From the NCBI RefSeq assembly GCF_003094615.1, contig NZ_QDKO01000017.1, forward strand, positions 25,839 to 89,838: a stretch of DNA of 64,000 nt, in the 5' to 3' direction. A program made the translations under genes and the position numbers. Under the pieces are notes generated by a model. That model ran no database searches. It saw only the letters and a list, made by a program, of their open reading frames with translations, and was not told the DNA's origin. This DNA is from Caulobacter radicis (GTDB lineage: Bacteria > Pseudomonadota > Alphaproteobacteria > Caulobacterales > Caulobacteraceae). Below, piece after piece: positions 1 to 8,812 of this stretch. Numbering within the stretch: the first letter of the stretch is position 1; every line of letters begins with the position of its first letter.

Positions 1-771
1 GGCGGGCGGCGTCTGGTGTTCGGCGCCCACGTGCGCGCCCAGCGCCCGTCCGAAGGCCAGCTCAGGATCGAGATCGCCGACAAGGCGGGCGCGATCCTGT
101 GGTCGTCGACCCTGCCCGGCCGCGCCGACCGTCCCTCCACGCGGGCCGTGATCTATGACGACGCCGAGATCGGGCGCGTGCTCGACGCCCTCAAGGCCGG
201 GACCAGCCTGAAGCTGGGCCTGACCTCCGATCCCTGGCCGGCGGCGACGATCCTGCTGAAGAACGCCGCCCCAGCCCTGGACTGGTCACGCGCCAAGCCT
301 GGCGTGACGGCCTCGCCGCCGGTCGTCCGTCGCCCGCCCGGCCTGTCTCCGGGCGGCGGGCCACCGACGCCGCCCGAGGTGGCCAAGGCCTGCGAAGCGC
401 TGTCGGAGTTCGCCACCGTCCGCCTGGCGCCCGACAAGATCCTGTGGGTGTCCAACTGCAGCGGCGCGGCGATCAACGAGGACGCCAAGCTGCACCTGAC
501 CGACGCGAGCGGCCGCCTGCTGCCGCTGCCGGCCTTCGGCGAGGGCCCCGGCGGCGTCGATCCCGAGCTGGCCAATGTCACCTACGACTACCAGACACGG
601 GTGCTGAGCGCGCGGTTCCGCGACAACCGCTATGGCGGCTGCGGCCAGCGACGCGACTGGGTCTGGGACGGCGCGCGCTTCGCCCTGATCCGCGAGGCCT
701 CGGCCGACTGCATCGGCATGGACGAGGCCGACTGGCCCACCACATTCCGCGCCGTGGTCGAGGAACGCTAG
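1..771 (+). CDS. DUF1176 family protein, 5' end outside window
   Basis: The reading frame is open from the first base, so the true start and any signal peptide lie upstream; a GTG at 16 is only an internal candidate. The C-terminal part carries the pattern I associate with DUF1176 proteins: a CG pair followed by W-x-WDG-x-x-F and a final conserved Cys (YGGCGQRRDWVWDG then ADC). These are usually secreted proteins of unknown role. The middle is Pro-rich. The stop overlaps the convergent metallophosphatase stop by a few bases. Function unknown; family assignment is from motif memory. Confidence 0.7.
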   Translation, partial: GGRRLVFGAHVRAQRPSEGQLRIEIADKAGAILWSSTLPGRADRPSTRAVIYDDAEIGRVLDALKAGTSLKLGLTSDPWPAATILLKNAAPALDWSRAKPGVTASPPVVRRPPGLSPGGGPPTPPEVAKACEALSEFATVRLAPDKILWVSNCSGAAINEDAKLHLTDASGRLLPLPAFGEGPGGVDPELANVTYDYQTRVLSARFRDNRYGGCGQRRDWVWDGARFALIREASADCIGMDEADWPTTFRAVVEER

Positions 772-2123
772 CCCGCCGCCAGCCCCGCCAGGATCGACGG
801 CTTCACCTTCAGGCCCGTCTCGCTGAACACCAGGTCCTCGCGGCCGAAATATTCGTGCTGGCGGCCGGCGCACCAGTCGGTGGTGACGACGGTGAGGTGG
901 GTCTTGTCGGGGCGGGTCGGGCCGCTGGCGTAGGCGAAGTCTCCGGTCAGCCTGTCGAACGGGAAACCGCGATCCTGGTCGGTGCGGGTGAGGATGTCGG
1001 CCAGGGTCCTCGCGTCGACCTGCGCCTTCACGATCCTGCCGTCGAAGCGCACCACGGAGTCGTAGGCGTAGCGCGACAGGTCGCCGGCCGGCAGGCCCAT
1101 GCCCAGGGTGGTGTGGCCCATGAAGCCGATGTCGGCGCCGGCCGCCCTGGCCATCAGGCCGGCCACCTTGCGGCCGGTGTCGCCCAGCGACAGGGCTTTC
1201 GGGACCTTGGCGACCACCGCCCGCTCCTCCGGCGTCAGGTTGGCGGCCAGCGCCGCCTTCACCTGGCGGGCCAGGGCCGGGTCGGCCGGGCCGCGCGGAT
1301 CGACGACGACGCGGGAGATGCGGATCGGGTCGGCCTTGCGGGCGCGGTCGATCGTGGCGACCGTCAGGGGCTGGCCCCAGGCGCCGGTGTGGACATAACG
1401 GCTGGTCCCTTGCGCGTGCTCGACGGTCACGTGGTTGTGGCCGCCCAGGAACAGGGTGCGCTCGGGCAGGCCCGCCAGCAGCGGCCGGTCGGCGGGCAGG
1501 CCCGCGTGGCTCATCACCACCAGCATGCCGTCTTCGGGCGGCGCGGCCGGCAGGTTGGCCTGGGCCCACGGCGTCGGGGCCGGAATGGCCAGGTCGGGGC
1601 GGATGGCCTTGGGATAGGTGTCGATCGAGTTCGTCGCCCAGCCGATCAGGTGGACCGGGAAGCCCAGGTCGAGCGTGGCGCGCGAGGAGGCCACCGGGCG
1701 GCCGGTGCGCTTGTCGACGATATTGCTGATCACGGTGATGCCCAGGGCCCGGGCGCGGTCGGCGGCGGCGGCGATGTCCTCCACGAGGTCGGCGTCGTGG
1801 TTGCCGATGTTGATCACCGTCGGCGCCAGCCTGGCCGCCGCCTCGAGGAACGCCCAGTCCAGCGCGCCGTCGGTGCGCTTGGCCACCACGTTGCCGGCCT
1901 CGAACAGGTCGCCGTTCAGCAGGATCAGGCTGGGGACGGCGTCGCGGCGGACGATGCGGCGCATGGCCTCCAGCAGGGCAGGCGTGATCCCGTAGGCCGA
2001 GTGCAGGTCCGACAGCATCAGCACCTTGGCCCGGCCCGTGGCGGCGCCGGCGCTGGGGCCAAACGACAGGGTCATGGCCGCGGCCGCGCCGCCCAGCACC
2101 GTGCGCCGATTGAAACCGTTCAT
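768..2123 (-). CDS. Tat-exported metallophosphatase (5'-nucleotidase family)
   Basis: A 451-aa calcineurin-like phosphoesterase. The N-terminus has a twin-arginine signal (NRRTVLGG, residues 5-12) followed by an Ala-rich hydrophobic stretch, so periplasmic export by Tat is likely. Metal-ligand blocks appear in order: DLH at about 39-41, NGD at about 69-71, GNHD, SHAG and GGHNH. The C-terminal part resembles a 5'-nucleotidase C domain. It probably hydrolyses nucleotides or related phosphoesters in the periplasm; the substrate cannot be read from sequence. It is a single gene, convergent with DUF1176, and has a repeat element upstream. Confidence 0.85.
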   Translation of the reverse strand: MNGFNRRTVLGGAAAAMTLSFGPSAGAATGRAKVLMLSDLHSAYGITPALLEAMRRIVRRDAVPSLILLNGDLFEAGNVVAKRTDGALDWAFLEAAARLAPTVINIGNHDADLVEDIAAAADRARALGITVISNIVDKRTGRPVASSRATLDLGFPVHLIGWATNSIDTYPKAIRPDLAIPAPTPWAQANLPAAPPEDGMLVVMSHAGLPADRPLLAGLPERTLFLGGHNHVTVEHAQGTSRYVHTGAWGQPLTVATIDRARKADPIRISRVVVDPRGPADPALARQVKAALAANLTPEERAVVAKVPKALSLGDTGRKVAGLMARAAGADIGFMGHTTLGMGLPAGDLSRYAYDSVVRFDGRIVKAQVDARTLADILTRTDQDRGFPFDRLTGDFAYASGPTRPDKTHLTVVTTDWCAGRQHEYFGREDLVFSETGLKVKPSILAGLAAG

Positions 2124-2214
2124 GCCGAGCCTCCGTGGGTATCGTGGCCCTGCCTAGAGGCTGTCGGCCTTCGAGGAAACCGTTGAGGCCGAGATTGCCG
2201 CCTTTCCCAGTCAT

Positions 2215-2350
2215 CCCGTCATTCCCGCCCTTGTGGCGGGAACCCCTCTGGCGGCCGCGAGGGCGGATGGGGCGGCGTGCTGAGCACGCCGCCGGCGCCT
2301 CCCGTATCAGCGGAACCAGGGTTTCTCGCCACAAGGGCGAGAATGACGGG
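2215..2350. repeat. Family A intergenic palindrome, copy A1
   Basis: About 136 bp bounded by inverted arms (CCCGTCATTCCCGCCC and its near complement ending at 2350). Each arm is itself a small hairpin (CCCGCC-N5-GGCGGG). The centre holds a second perfect stem, GGCGGCGTGC / GCACGCCGCC with loop TGA. It lies downstream of the aldo/keto reductase stop and fills most of the gap to the metallophosphatase start. Copies A2-A6 share the plan. Confidence 0.9.
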
Positions 2351-2374
2351 AGTGAAGAAGAAAGCCCCAGCCCC

Positions 2375-3373
2375 TCACTTCTCGCTGTCGAGATGGGCCA
2401 TCATCGCCGGGGCGTAGCGTTCGCCGGCCGCCGCGCCCTTGGGCACGGCCGCCTCGATGGCGGCCAGATCCGCCGCCGTCAGGACGACGTCGAGGGCGCC
2501 CAGGGCCTCGGCCAGGCGATCGCGGCGGCGGGCGCCGACCAGGGGGACGATGTCGTCGCCGCGCGAGGCGACCCAGGCGATGGCGATCTGGGCGACGCTG
2601 ACGCCCTTGCCGTCGGCCACCGCCCGCAGGGTCTCGACCAGGGCCAGGTTGCGGTCGAGGTTCTCGCCCTGGAAGCGCGGGGAATGGACCCGGAAGTCGC
2701 GGGCGCCGCGCTGGGCGTCCCTGCTCCAATGCCCGCTGATCAGGCCGCGCGACAGCACGCCGTAGGCCGTCAGGCCAATGCCGAGCTCGCGCAGGGTGGG
2801 CAGGATGGCGTCCTCGATCCCGCGCGAGAGCAGCGAATACTCGATCTGCAGATCGCAGATCGGGGCGACGGCGGCGGCGCGGCGGATGGTGTCGGCGCCA
2901 ACTTCCGACAGGCCGATATGTCGGATGTAGCCGGCGTCACGCAACGCGGCCAGGGCGCCGATCGTGTCCTCGATCGGTACGTCCGGATCCAGGCGCGAGG
3001 GGCGATAGACGTCGATGTGGTCGACCCCCAGCCGGCGCAGCGAATAGGTCACGAAGTTCCTGATCGCCTTGGGCCGGCTGTCGAACCCGAGGAAGGCGCC
3101 GTCGGGGCCGCGCAGGGCGCCGAACTTGACGCTGATCACGGCCTTGGCGCGATCCTGGCCCCGCAGGGCCTCGCCGATCAGCATCTCGTTGTGGCCCATG
3201 CCGTAGAAGTCGCCGGTGTCGAGCAGGGTGATCCCGGCCTCCATGGCGGCGTGGATCGTGGCGACGGCCTCGGCGCGGTCGGCGGGGCCGTAAAGGTCGT
3301 CGGACATGCCCATGCAGCCGAGGCCGAGGGCCGAGACAGCGGGACCGGTGTTGCCGAGCTTGAGCGTGCGCAT
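2375..3373 (-). CDS. Aldo/keto reductase with altered catalytic tetrad
   Basis: A 332-aa NADP-dependent aldo/keto reductase TIM barrel. The start at 3373 is set by an AAGGAG six to seven bases upstream; the frame stays open further upstream but only as antisense of the LysR gene. Catalytic Asp52 (LLDTGDFYG), Tyr57 and Lys83 (SVKFG) are present. The usual catalytic His in the Y-x-x-HR-x-D segment is replaced: the sequence reads VYRPSRLDP, giving Ser126. I recall a subfamily with this replacement, so it may be a natural variant. It is divergent from a LysR regulator that may control it. Confidence 0.9.
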   Translation of the reverse strand: MRTLKLGNTGPAVSALGLGCMGMSDDLYGPADRAEAVATIHAAMEAGITLLDTGDFYGMGHNEMLIGEALRGQDRAKAVISVKFGALRGPDGAFLGFDSRPKAIRNFVTYSLRRLGVDHIDVYRPSRLDPDVPIEDTIGALAALRDAGYIRHIGLSEVGADTIRRAAAVAPICDLQIEYSLLSRGIEDAILPTLRELGIGLTAYGVLSRGLISGHWSRDAQRGARDFRVHSPRFQGENLDRNLALVETLRAVADGKGVSVAQIAIAWVASRGDDIVPLVGARRRDRLAEALGALDVVLTAADLAAIEAAVPKGAAAGERYAPAMMAHLDSEK

Positions 3374-3499
3374 GGGCGATCTCCTTGGATGCGCGGCGTG
3401 GGGGGAGCGGCCGCGGGTGTTGGACGGGCCGACTATGACCTTGCGCGACCTGTGCGATAATCCGGCCAGCGGCGCACGAGCCGTTCGGAATTTCGCACA

Positions 3500-4399
3500 A
3501 TGGCCACCCCCGACCTCGCCGATCTCGACGCCTTCGCCGCCGTGGCCCGGGCCCGCAGCTTTCGCGGCGCGGCGGTGGGACGCGGGGTGTCGCCCTCGTC
3601 GCTGAGCGAGGCGGTGCGACGGCTGGAGACGGCGCTGGGCGTGCGGCTGCTCAACCGCACCACCCGCAGCGTCACCCCCACCGAGGCCGGCGAACGCCTG
3701 CTCGAGCGGCTGGCGCCGGCCCTGGCCGACGTGGCCGGAGCGCTGGACGCGGTGAACCAGTTTCGCGACAGCCCGACCGGAACCCTGAAGCTGAACGTGC
3801 CCATCGTCGTGGCGCGCCTGGTCCTGCCCGACATCGTCGGCCCGTTCCTGAAGGCCAATCCGGGCATCACCCTGGAGATCACCGCCGAGGACAACTTCGT
3901 CGACGTGCTGGCGGCCGGGGCCGACGCCGGCGTGCGCTATGGCGAGCGGCTGGAGAAGGACATGATCGCCGTGCCGCTGTCGGGTCCGCAGCGCTACCAG
4001 GCGGCCGCTTCGCCGGACTTCCTGGCGCGATACGGAACGCCCCGCCATCCGCGCGACCTGTTGTCGCTGCCCTGCATCCGCCACCGGTTCTCCAGCGGCG
4101 CGATCATCGTCATGGAGTTCGAGAAGGACGGCGAGATCGTGCGCATCGCGCCCGACGGGCCGCTGATCTCCTCGTCGATGGAGCTGGAACTGCGGGCCGC
4201 CGAGGAGGGCCTGGGCGTGATCGCCAGCTTCGAGGGCTTCCTTGCGGCGTCGGTGGCCGCGGGCCGTCTCGTGCCGATCCTCGAGGACTGGAACCCGCCC
4301 TTCGAGGGGCCCTTCCTCTACTATCCCAGCCGCCGCCACATGCCCGCGCCGCTGCGGGCCTTCATCGACTTCATCCGCGCCCGGCGGCTGGAAACCTGA
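3500..4399 (+). CDS. LysR-family transcriptional regulator
   Basis: A 299-aa protein with the N-terminal winged HTH typical of LTTRs (ADLDAFAAVARARSF, then LSEAVRRLE at 35-43 and LLNRTTRSVTPTEAG) and a type-2 periplasmic-binding-like effector domain from about residue 90. It is divergent from the aldo/keto reductase, separated by 126 bp, the classic LysR-target arrangement. The gap contains GC-rich half-repeats (TTGCGC... GTGCG... CGCAC) that could be the binding site, but no clean T-N11-A palindrome is obvious. The effector is unknown. Confidence 0.9.
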   Translation: MATPDLADLDAFAAVARARSFRGAAVGRGVSPSSLSEAVRRLETALGVRLLNRTTRSVTPTEAGERLLERLAPALADVAGALDAVNQFRDSPTGTLKLNVPIVVARLVLPDIVGPFLKANPGITLEITAEDNFVDVLAAGADAGVRYGERLEKDMIAVPLSGPQRYQAAASPDFLARYGTPRHPRDLLSLPCIRHRFSSGAIIVMEFEKDGEIVRIAPDGPLISSSMELELRAAEEGLGVIASFEGFLAASVAAGRLVPILEDWNPPFEGPFLYYPSRRHMPAPLRAFIDFIRARRLET

Positions 4400-4472
4400 A
4401 TTTCTGGCGCGTTTGCCGCCTGTTCACCGTCGCCTGCCATGCTCGGCGCGAAAGAACGAGGGGCCACCGCCG

Positions 4473-6341
4473 ATGATCGTCAGCAGCCGCACCGCCGCCC
4501 GCCTGGGCGGGGCGCTCGTCCGCGCCGCTGCTCGCCTGCGCGGGTTCCGGTCCGACCGGCGCGGCGCCCTCGCCGTCTGGGTGGCCATGGGCCTGATCCC
4601 GCTCTGCCTGCTGGTGTTCGGCGTCTTCGACCTCAGCCGCATGAGCGTCGAGCGCCGGCGCCTGCAGGACTCCCTGGACGCGGCCACCCTGATCGCGGCC
4701 CGCTCGACCGCCACCGACACCGCCACCCTCACCACCCTGGGCAAGGCCGCCCTGACCGCCGAACTGGGCCAGGCCGCGACCACCGCTAGCTTCGTCGGCT
4801 CGACCAACGGCAAGCAGGTGACCGGCGCCGCCAGCTACACCTTCGACCCGATCATCCTGGGCCTGATCGGCAAGGACAAGCTGACGGTCGGCGCCCAGTC
4901 GGTGGTGGTGCGCGCCGCCAACAACCTCGAGATCGCCCTGGTGCTCGACATCACCGGCTCGATGTCCGGCACGCGCATCAGCGACCTGAAGACGGCCGCC
5001 AACGACCTGGTGGACATAGTCGTGCAGGACATCCAGGAGCCCTACTATTCCAAGGTCGCCATCGTGCCCTACTCGATGGGCGTCAATGTCGACACCTATG
5101 CCGACGCGGTGCGCGGCGCGATCCCGAGCTCGCCCCTGGCCACCGCGGCCTGGAACACCGGCGTGACCAAGACGGTGTCGAGCTTCACCGGCAACACGAC
5201 CTCGCCCGTGGTCACCACCTCGAGCGCCCACGGCCTGGCGGTCAACGACTACGCCATGGTGTTCGGCTCCAACCAGAGCAGCATGAACGGCAAGGTGCTG
5301 AGGGTGACCTCGGTCGCCTCGACCACCAAGTTCACCGGCGCCAACCAGTCGGGGACCTCGGTCACCGCCGGCTCCAGCGGCTCGGTCTACAAGTGCCTGA
5401 ACTCCAGCTGCACCTTCGTCTTCACCAGCAAGGCCAGCCATGTCTTCCAGACCGGCGACCAGCTGAAGCTGACCGGGATCACCGGCGTGACGACGCTGAA
5501 CAGCGCCGTTCCGACCATCACCGCCGTCTCGGGCCTGGCGATGACCACCAACCTGTCGCCCACGGCCAGCACGAACTACGTCACCACCACCGCCGGCGCC
5601 AACGGCACGGCGACCTGCCAGAGCACCTCGCGCAGCGACATCAGCTGCGCCAACCTGAACTTCACCAACGCCAGCGGCAACGCCAAGACCCAGGCGATCA
5701 GCACCTGCGTCACCGAACGCACCGGGACCTACGCCTATACCGACGACGCCCCGACCACCGCCCTGGTCGGCCGCAACTACCCGGTCTCGAGCAACCCTTG
5801 CCCGGCGCCGAAGATCACCCCGCTGACCTCCGACCGCACGGTGCTCAAGAACCAGATCTCGGCGCTGGACGACGGCGGCTCGACCGCGGGCCAGATCGGC
5901 CTGGCCTGGGGCTGGTACATGGTGTCGCCGAACTTCGCCTACCTGTGGCCCAGCGCCAGCCAGAAGCCGGTCGCCTACGGCACGGCCGAGACCATGAAGA
6001 TCGTCGTGATGATGACCGACGGCGCCTTCAACACCCCCTATTGCAAGGGCGTGATCGCCGCCAACGCCGGCTCGGGCTCGGGCTCGGCCGCCGATCACAT
6101 CAACTGCAACGCCACCAACGGCGACGCCACGAGCCAGGCCAAGGAGCTGTGCACCAGGATCAAGGCCAAGAACGTGATCGTCTTCACGGTCGGCTTCGAC
6201 GTCGACTCCACCGCCAAGTCGATGCTGACGACCTGCGCCACCAAGACCAGCCAGGCCTATTTCCCGGCCACCGGCGGCGAGCTGAAGACCGCCTTCAAGT
6301 CGATCGCCCAGGAGATCTCGGCCCTGCGCATCGCCAAGTAG
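4473..6341 (+). CDS. TadG-like pilus-associated VWA protein with FCCH-like insertion
   Basis: A 622-aa protein. The ATG at 4473 is chosen because translation further upstream would overlap the LysR gene. Residues about 28-55 form the RRGALAVWVAMG transmembrane segment of TadE/TadG pseudopilin-like proteins, anchoring it in the inner membrane with a periplasmic body. A von Willebrand A domain begins near 153 with the MIDAS motif DITGSM (D159, T161, S163) and resumes with VVMMTDG near 510. About 170 residues (roughly 236-405) interrupt it, containing two similar beta-rich units (TTSSAHGLAVNDYAMVFG... and TSKASHVFQTGDQLKLTG...) that resemble E1 FCCH/phage-tail beta modules. Several Cys suggest disulfides. 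Other tad genes are not in the window. Confidence 0.85.
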   Translation: MIVSSRTAARLGGALVRAAARLRGFRSDRRGALAVWVAMGLIPLCLLVFGVFDLSRMSVERRRLQDSLDAATLIAARSTATDTATLTTLGKAALTAELGQAATTASFVGSTNGKQVTGAASYTFDPIILGLIGKDKLTVGAQSVVVRAANNLEIALVLDITGSMSGTRISDLKTAANDLVDIVVQDIQEPYYSKVAIVPYSMGVNVDTYADAVRGAIPSSPLATAAWNTGVTKTVSSFTGNTTSPVVTTSSAHGLAVNDYAMVFGSNQSSMNGKVLRVTSVASTTKFTGANQSGTSVTAGSSGSVYKCLNSSCTFVFTSKASHVFQTGDQLKLTGITGVTTLNSAVPTITAVSGLAMTTNLSPTASTNYVTTTAGANGTATCQSTSRSDISCANLNFTNASGNAKTQAISTCVTERTGTYAYTDDAPTTALVGRNYPVSSNPCPAPKITPLTSDRTVLKNQISALDDGGSTAGQIGLAWGWYMVSPNFAYLWPSASQKPVAYGTAETMKIVVMMTDGAFNTPYCKGVIAANAGSGSGSAADHINCNATNGDATSQAKELCTRIKAKNVIVFTVGFDVDSTAKSMLTTCATKTSQAYFPATGGELKTAFKSIAQEISALRIAK

Positions 6342-6362
6342 CGACGCTGCGGAACCGACATG

Positions 6363-6401
6363 AAAAAGGCCCCGTCCGCGAGGACGGGGCCTTCGTCGTT
6401 T
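6363..6401. terminator. Bidirectional intrinsic terminator
   Basis: A perfect 12-bp stem, AAGGCCCCGTCC / GGACGGGGCCTT, with loop GCGA lies between the convergent TadG-like and oxygenase genes. On the minus strand it is followed by a run of five T, on the plus strand by TTCGTCGTTT. Confidence 0.85.
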
Positions 6402-6421
6402 CTGAGCCTAGCGCGCGCCGG

Positions 6422-7357
6422 TCAGGCCAGCTTGATCTCGCGCAGACGCTGCTGGAGGAACTCGTCGGCGGTGATCGACTCCGGATAGCGGTCCGGGTTT
6501 TCGTCGGTCACGCAGTTGTCCAGGGTCTTGATCTCGTAGTCCGACGCGAAGTGCAGGAAGAACGGCGTCGAGTAGCGCGGCAGGTGGCGGCGCTCGGGCG
6601 GCGGGTTCTGCACGCGGTGGATGGTCGAGGGCAGGACGTGGTTGGTCAGGCGCTCGAGCATGTCGCCGATATTGATGACGATGCAGCCCGGGGGCGGGTT
6701 GATCGGCAGCCACTCGCCGTTGCGGTCGAGCAGCTCGAGACCACCCTCCTCGGCGCCGAGCAGAAGCGTGATGGTGTTGATGTCGCCGTGGGCGCCGGCG
6801 CGCACGCCGGTGGCGTCCTGCGGGATCGGCGGATAGTGCAGCAGGCGCAGCACGCTGTTGCCGTTCTCGACGGTCGGCTTGAAGAACTCGCGGTCGAGCT
6901 TCAGGTAGGTGGCGATCGCCTCCAGCACCTTGCCGCCCATGCTGTCGAGCGCGTTGTAAAGCCAGCTGACGTCATGCTTGAAGGCCGGGATCTCGGCCGG
7001 CCAGACGTTGTCGGCCATGGTGGCGCGGAAGCGGTGGCCGGGCGGCAGGTCGCGGCCCATGTGCCAGAATTCCTTCAGGTCGTAGTGCGTGGCGCCCTTG
7101 GCGGTCTCGACGCCGAACGGGATGTAGCCGCGCGCGCCGCCCTTGACGCCGGCGTACTGCTTCTTGGTCTCGACCGGCAGGGCGAAGAAGGCCTTGGTGT
7201 CGGAGATGGCCGCATCGATACGGTCCTGCGGCAGGTCGTACTCCGACAGCACAGCAAAGCCATAGCGCTCGAACGAGGCGCCCAGCTCCTGGGCGAAGCG
7301 CGCGAAGTCCTTGCTGTAGAGGGTGAACGAGATGGGCTCGATGGCGGATGCGGACAC
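6422..7357 (-). CDS. Isopenicillin N synthase-like 2OG/Fe(II) oxygenase
   Basis: A 311-aa non-heme iron dioxygenase of the isopenicillin N synthase/flavanone hydroxylase type. An N-terminal DIOX_N region (FGFAVLSEYDL-like turn, FFALPVETKKQY) is followed by the double-stranded beta-helix core. Iron ligands are His190 and Asp192 (AGAHGD) and His247 (STIHRV); RYS at 261-263 is the usual 2-oxoglutarate-binding R-x-S. All catalytic residues are intact. Substrate unknown; bacterial members are often annotated only by family. A perfect dyad 36 bp upstream may be its operator, and a strong terminator follows it. Confidence 0.9.
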   Translation of the reverse strand: MSASAIEPISFTLYSKDFARFAQELGASFERYGFAVLSEYDLPQDRIDAAISDTKAFFALPVETKKQYAGVKGGARGYIPFGVETAKGATHYDLKEFWHMGRDLPPGHRFRATMADNVWPAEIPAFKHDVSWLYNALDSMGGKVLEAIATYLKLDREFFKPTVENGNSVLRLLHYPPIPQDATGVRAGAHGDINTITLLLGAEEGGLELLDRNGEWLPINPPPGCIVINIGDMLERLTNHVLPSTIHRVQNPPPERRHLPRYSTPFFLHFASDYEIKTLDNCVTDENPDRYPESITADEFLQQRLREIKLA

Positions 7358-7392
7358 GGTTGGCCTTCGAAGGTGAGAAAAATGGGCGGGAT

Positions 7393-7412
7393 TAGTAAGA
7401 CGGGCCTTACTA
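7393..7412. promoter_or_regulatory. Perfect 7-bp dyad, candidate operator
   Basis: TAGTAAG-N6-CTTACTA lies 36-55 bp upstream of the oxygenase start, in the 172-bp gap shared with the divergent OmpA lipoprotein gene. Size and symmetry suit a dimeric repressor. No cognate regulator gene is adjacent. Confidence 0.45.
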
Positions 7413-7529
7413 CACCCAACAGGCGGCGGAACGAAGGCCGTTCATCCCCCGCTCATCCGGATTGTCGGAACTTGACCATAACGGGTGCGTTTCACCCGCT
7501 GATCCGACACTTCACGGGATAGACGGCAG

Positions 7530-8219
7530 ATGACCAACAAGACCGCCTTCCGCGCCGCCGCGCTCGGGGCCCTCCTGATCGGCGCCGGCGCCATGACCGC
7601 CTGCACCACCACCGATCCCTATACCGGCATGCCGGTGCGCAACAACACCGGCACCGGCGTCCTGGCCGGCGCGGCCGGGGGCGCCCTGCTGGGCTACCTG
7701 ACCAACACCAACAAGGGCGAGCAGGGCCGCAAGAACGCCCTGATCGGCGCGGGCATCGGCGCCTTGGCCGGCGGCGCCGTCGGCAACTACATGGACCGCC
7801 AGCAGGCCGACTTCCGCCGCAGCCTGGAAGGCTCGGGCGTGATGATCCGCCGCAACGGCGACCAGATCGTCCTGGTCATGCCCAGCGACGTGACCTTCGC
7901 CGTCGACAAGTCGGACGTGCAGCCGCAGTTCACCCGCGTGCTCGACGACGTGGCCCGCACCCTGAACGCCTATCCGCAGACCACCATCGACGTGGTCGGC
8001 CACGCCGACAGCAGCGGTCCGGACGACTACAATCAGGCCCTGTCGGAGCGCCGCGCCGGCTCGGTCGCGGGCTATCTGACCGGCCCCGGCCGCGTGCTGC
8101 CCGACCGCGTGTTCGTGGCCGGCCAGGGCGAGCGCCAGCCGATCGCCTCCAACGACACCGCCGAGGGCCGCGCCCAGAACCGCCGGGTCGAGATCATCCT
8201 GCGCCCGCTGACCCAGTAG
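7530..8219 (+). CDS. OmpA-family outer-membrane lipoprotein with glycine zipper
   Basis: A 229-aa protein. A lipobox (AGAMTAC) places the lipidated Cys at residue 25. Residues about 43-90 are glycine-zipper repeats ([28 protein letters not shown]) expected to insert in or line a membrane. The C-terminal 110 residues are an OmpA-like peptidoglycan-binding domain with the signature [25 protein letters not shown]. The architecture is that of YiaD-like lipoproteins tethering the outer membrane to peptidoglycan. It is monocistronic: a strong terminator follows. Confidence 0.92.
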   Translation: MTNKTAFRAAALGALLIGAGAMTACTTTDPYTGMPVRNNTGTGVLAGAAGGALLGYLTNTNKGEQGRKNALIGAGIGALAGGAVGNYMDRQQADFRRSLEGSGVMIRRNGDQIVLVMPSDVTFAVDKSDVQPQFTRVLDDVARTLNAYPQTTIDVVGHADSSGPDDYNQALSERRAGSVAGYLTGPGRVLPDRVFVAGQGERQPIASNDTAEGRAQNRRVEIILRPLTQ

Positions 8220-8243
8220 GCGGCGCGAGATATCGCCTTCAAA

Positions 8244-8283
8244 GGGGCGGGGCGGCTTGACCAGCCGCCCCGCCCTTCGCTTT
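8244..8283 (+). terminator. Intrinsic terminator of the OmpA lipoprotein gene
   Basis: A 13-bp perfect stem (GGGCGGGGCGGCT / AGCCGCCCCGCCC, loop TGACC) followed by TTCGCTTT. It sits just before the ProXp-ala start, so it separates the two genes transcriptionally unless read through. Confidence 0.85.
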
Positions 8284-8292
8284 ACAGGGCCC

Positions 8293-8799
8293 ATGAAGAC
8301 CCGCGCCGACCTCATCGCCTTCTTCGACGCCCACGATGTCGACCACGCCACCCTCGACCACCCGCCGGTGTTCCGCGTCGAGGAAGGGCTGGAGATCAAG
8401 AAGGCCCTGCCCGGCGGCCACACCAAGAACCTGTTCCTCAAGGACGCCAAGGGCCAGCTGTGGCTGATCTCGGCGCTGGGCGAAACGGCCATCGACCTGA
8501 CGAAGCTGCATCACGTGATCGGCTCGGGCCGACTGTCGTTCGGCCCCGAGGCGATGATGGTCGAGACGCTGGGCGTCACCCCTGGCTCGGTCACCGCCTT
8601 CGGCCTGATCAACGACGGCGAGCGCAGGGTCCGCTTCGTGCTCGACAAGGCCCTGAGTGAGGCCGATCCGGTGAACTTCCACCCTCTAAAGAACGACGCC
8701 ACCACCGCCGTCAGCCAGGCGGGCTTCCGCCGGTTCCTGGCCGCCCTGGGCGTCGAGCCGATGATCGTCGACTTCGAGGCGATGGCCGTCGTCGGCTAA
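8293..8799 (+). CDS. Prolyl-tRNA deacylase ProXp-ala (PrdX/YbaK family)
   Basis: A 168-aa free-standing editing domain related to the INS domain of bacterial ProRS. It should hydrolyse Ala mischarged on tRNA-Pro, which matters because alphaproteobacterial ProRS often lacks the insertion domain. Supporting features are the [10 protein letters not shown] segment (conserved Lys), [20 protein letters not shown] and the VNFHPLKND loop typical of the family. Length is normal. The ATG at 8293 is preferred; an in-frame upstream extension would run through the terminator hairpin. Cytoplasmic and monocistronic. Confidence 0.88.
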   Translation: MKTRADLIAFFDAHDVDHATLDHPPVFRVEEGLEIKKALPGGHTKNLFLKDAKGQLWLISALGETAIDLTKLHHVIGSGRLSFGPEAMMVETLGVTPGSVTAFGLINDGERRVRFVLDKALSEADPVNFHPLKNDATTAVSQAGFRRFLAALGVEPMIVDFEAMAVVG

Positions 8800-8812
8800 C
8801 GCTCTCTCTTTT

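Noticed and set aside
286..2334. Long (682-codon) frame antisense to the metallophosphatase
   Set aside because: Arg/Pro/Gly-rich shadow of the GC-rich real gene; no motif and opposite to a gene with complete catalytic motifs.
3374..4339. N-terminal extension of the aldo/keto reductase frame by about 320 residues
   Set aside because: The extension is antisense to the LysR gene; a proper ribosome site marks the start at 3373.
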